From: Clostridia bacterium
Lineage (GTDB): Bacteria; Bacillota_A; Clostridia; Christensenellales; Aristaeellaceae
DNA: 33,437 nucleotides
NCBI GenBank assembly: GCA_017464225.1
Contig: JAFUDW010000148.1
Location: 1 to 33,437, forward strand
Direction of reading: 5' to 3'
Below the pieces are notes generated by a model. The model saw only the letters and a list, made by a program, of their open reading frames with translations, ran no database searches and was not told where the DNA came from. Numbering within the stretch: position 1 is the first letter of the stretch; every line of letters begins with the position of its first letter. The position numbers and the translations under genes were made by a program. Shown piece by piece: positions 31,848 through 33,437 of the stretch.

Positions 31848-33368
31848 TTATTGCTTTGCAGCCTTGCGCTTCTGGCGCAGGGGCTTGGTGGCATACATCA
31901 CCAGCACCAGGATGGCGATCGCCAGAAAGATCGCGCTGATGGGGCTGGTGAGGAAGGGGCCGAAGCTGCCCTTGGTGCGGATCATGCCGCGGCGGTAGTT
32001 CACCTCGGCCAGCGGGCCCAGGATGAAGCCCAGGATGAAGGGCGTGGAGGGGATATCCAGCTTCTTAAAGGCAAAGCCCAGCGCGCCGAAGATCAGGCAG
32101 GCGATGACCTGGCTCATGTTGTTCTTCAGCGCGTACGCGCCGATGGTGCACAGCACGAACACGCAGGGCAGCAGGATATACTTGGGGATGCTGAGGAGCT
32201 TCACGAAGACGCGCAGGCCGAAGAACTCCATGAACAGCATGATCACCGAAGCGATCAGCATGGCGGCGAAGATGCCGTATACCACGTCGGCCTGGTTCTG
32301 GAAGAGCAGCGGTCCGGGGGTCAGGCCATGAAGCGTTAAGGCGCCCAGCAGCATGGCCGTGGTGGTGTCGCCCGGGATACCCAGGGTGAGCAGCGGCACC
32401 ATGGCGCCGCCGATGGTGGCGTTGTTGGCGGTCTCGGAGGCCACCACGCCATCGATGCGGCCGGTGCCCAGAGCGCCCAGCTCGTCGGCGTGCTTGTCGC
32501 TGTTCTTGGCCACGGTATAGGCCATCATGTTGCTGGTGCCGCCGCCGATGCCGGGCAGGATACCGATGCCCATGCCGATCAGGGCGCTGCGGACTGCGTT
32601 CCAGCCCTGGCTCCAGAACTCCTTCATGGTGAAGCCAAAGCCCTTGATGCCCTTCATGCTGGGCTGGGTGACCTCTTCGTCATTGTGGCGGCTGGTCTCG
32701 GCGGCGCTGATGATCTCGCCCACGGCGAACAGGCCCACCATGACGGCCAGCATGTCAAAGCCGCCCTTCAGCGCCGTCTGGCCGAAGGTGAAGCGCGCCG
32801 TGCCCTCGATGGCGTCGGTGCCCACGGTGGAGAACATGAAGCCGATCACGCCGGCCATGATGCCTTTGACCATGTTGCCGCTGGACAGCGTGGCGATCAT
32901 CGTCAGCGAGAAGATGGCGATGGAGAAAAACTCGAAGTTGCCAAAGTTGATGGCCACGCGGGCGATCTGCGGCGCGATGAACATCAGAAGCAATGTGGAA
33001 AAGATGGTGCCCAGGAAGCTGAACACCACGCCCACGCCCAGGGCCTTGGCGGCCTGGCCTTTTCTGACCAGCGGATGGCCGTCAAAGCAGGTAGCCACAG
33101 AGGAGGGCGTGCCCGGGATATGCAGCAGGATGGCCGAGATCAAGCCGCCGGAGATGGCGCCGATGAACAGGGCCATGAGCAGCGTCATGGCGTTGGAGGA
33201 CGTCATAGCGTAGGTCACGGGCAGGAACAGGGCGATGGCCATGGTGGCCGAAAGGCCGGGCAGCGCGCCAAACACGATGCCCACGGCCACGCCGATCAGC
33301 ATCAGAAAGATGCCTGTGGGCGTCAGTACGGTGGCGAAGCCGCCGCCGATCAGTTGCAGGGTACTCAT
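31848..33368 (-). CDS. tctA: Tripartite tricarboxylate transporter large permease TctA
   Basis: A 506-residue integral membrane protein with about eleven or twelve helices. The family landmarks are clear: GALPGLSATMAIALFLPVTY near the N-terminus, a repeat in the second half (GILPGIGGGTSNMMAY), and LGIPGDTTTAMLLGAL. TctA works with the small permease TctB and a periplasmic-type binding protein TctC to import citrate or other carboxylates with a Na+ gradient. The ATG at 33368 follows AGGAG. The end of tctB is 30 bases upstream, and tctC is presumably beyond the right edge. Another carboxylate importer next to the acid-sugar locus fits an organism that uses organic acids. Confidence 0.95.
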   Translation of the reverse strand: MSTLQLIGGGFATVLTPTGIFLMLIGVAVGIVFGALPGLSATMAIALFLPVTYAMTSSNAMTLLMALFIGAISGGLISAILLHIPGTPSSVATCFDGHPLVRKGQAAKALGVGVVFSFLGTIFSTLLLMFIAPQIARVAINFGNFEFFSIAIFSLTMIATLSSGNMVKGIMAGVIGFMFSTVGTDAIEGTARFTFGQTALKGGFDMLAVMVGLFAVGEIISAAETSRHNDEEVTQPSMKGIKGFGFTMKEFWSQGWNAVRSALIGMGIGILPGIGGGTSNMMAYTVAKNSDKHADELGALGTGRIDGVVASETANNATIGGAMVPLLTLGIPGDTTTAMLLGALTLHGLTPGPLLFQNQADVVYGIFAAMLIASVIMLFMEFFGLRVFVKLLSIPKYILLPCVFVLCTIGAYALKNNMSQVIACLIFGALGFAFKKLDIPSTPFILGFILGPLAEVNYRRGMIRTKGSFGPFLTSPISAIFLAIAILVLVMYATKPLRQKRKAAKQ

Positions 33369-33398
33369 GATCTGTTTCTCCTTTCTACCGTACTCTAA

Positions 33399-33437
33399 TC
33401 AGAATCCCAGCAGGCCTTCGATGACGCCGCGGGGAAG
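33399..33437 (-). CDS. tctB: TctB small permease, C-terminal end only (partial)
   Basis: The last 12 codons (LPRGVIEGLLGF, then TGA) of a gene that begins outside the window. Position directly before tctA and the short hydrophobic ending fit TctB, the four-helix small permease of tripartite tricarboxylate transporters. The assignment rests mainly on gene order. Confidence 0.6.
   Translation of the reverse strand, partial: LPRGVIEGLLGF

Overview
The window looks like a GC-rich chromosomal segment from an anaerobic member of the Bacillota, probably a Clostridia lineage from a gut or other plant-fibre habitat. This is an inference from strong AGGAGG-type ribosome sites, clear sigma-A promoters, LplB/LplC-type sugar permeases, an AraC regulator with an N-terminal cupin, and an anaerobic GlpA-like/FAD oxidoreductase/DUF1667 trio. 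I see no rRNA, tRNA, CRISPR array, transposase or phage gene.

Region 1 (about 310-15603) is a Gram-positive polysaccharide-utilisation locus. It holds a phosphohexomutase, four Gfo/Idh/MocA oxidoreductases, a TIM-barrel sugar isomerase/epimerase, a CE2-like esterase, a secreted GH5 glucanase, a histidine phosphatase, a three-gene carbohydrate ABC transporter without its ATPase, and an AraC regulator. Its most distinctive feature is a 71-bp back-to-back promoter/operator module. It occurs at 4244-4314 and again, inverted, at 12273-12343 (54 of 71 positions identical without gaps, same -35/-10 geometry). A third, one-sided copy lies at 11090-11160 before the ABC transporter. The three sites would place nearly the whole locus, including the araC gene, under one regulator.

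Region 2 (15661-17536) is a single-domain cupin with a near-consensus promoter, followed by a MATE efflux pump.

Region 3 (17594-23725, all on the minus strand) appears to be an acid-sugar pathway. It encodes an isopropylmalate/tartrate-dehydrogenase-like enzyme, a 2-hydroxycarboxylate (CitS-type) transporter, a LysR regulator, a 3-oxo-tetronate kinase (OtnK), a 3-oxo-tetronate-4-phosphate decarboxylase (OtnC) and an Asp/Glu-racemase-fold protein. The known OtnK/OtnC pathway ends in DHAP. Here its usual dehydrogenase and OtnI isomerase are absent, and other folds stand in their place.

Region 4 (24025-25483) is a divergent pair, a flavin-reductase-like protein and an ICMT-like membrane methyltransferase. 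Their two promoters seem to share one palindromic -35 hexamer.

Region 5 (25589-29888) is the GlpA-like/FAD oxidoreductase/DUF1667 operon, with a divergent LysR regulator and a T-N11-A operator centred near -64, plus a 53-residue membrane protein. Region 6 (30036-33437) is a short KdpD-like kinase with a KdpE-like response regulator, converging on a TctA transporter subunit. The last codons of TctB lie at the right edge.
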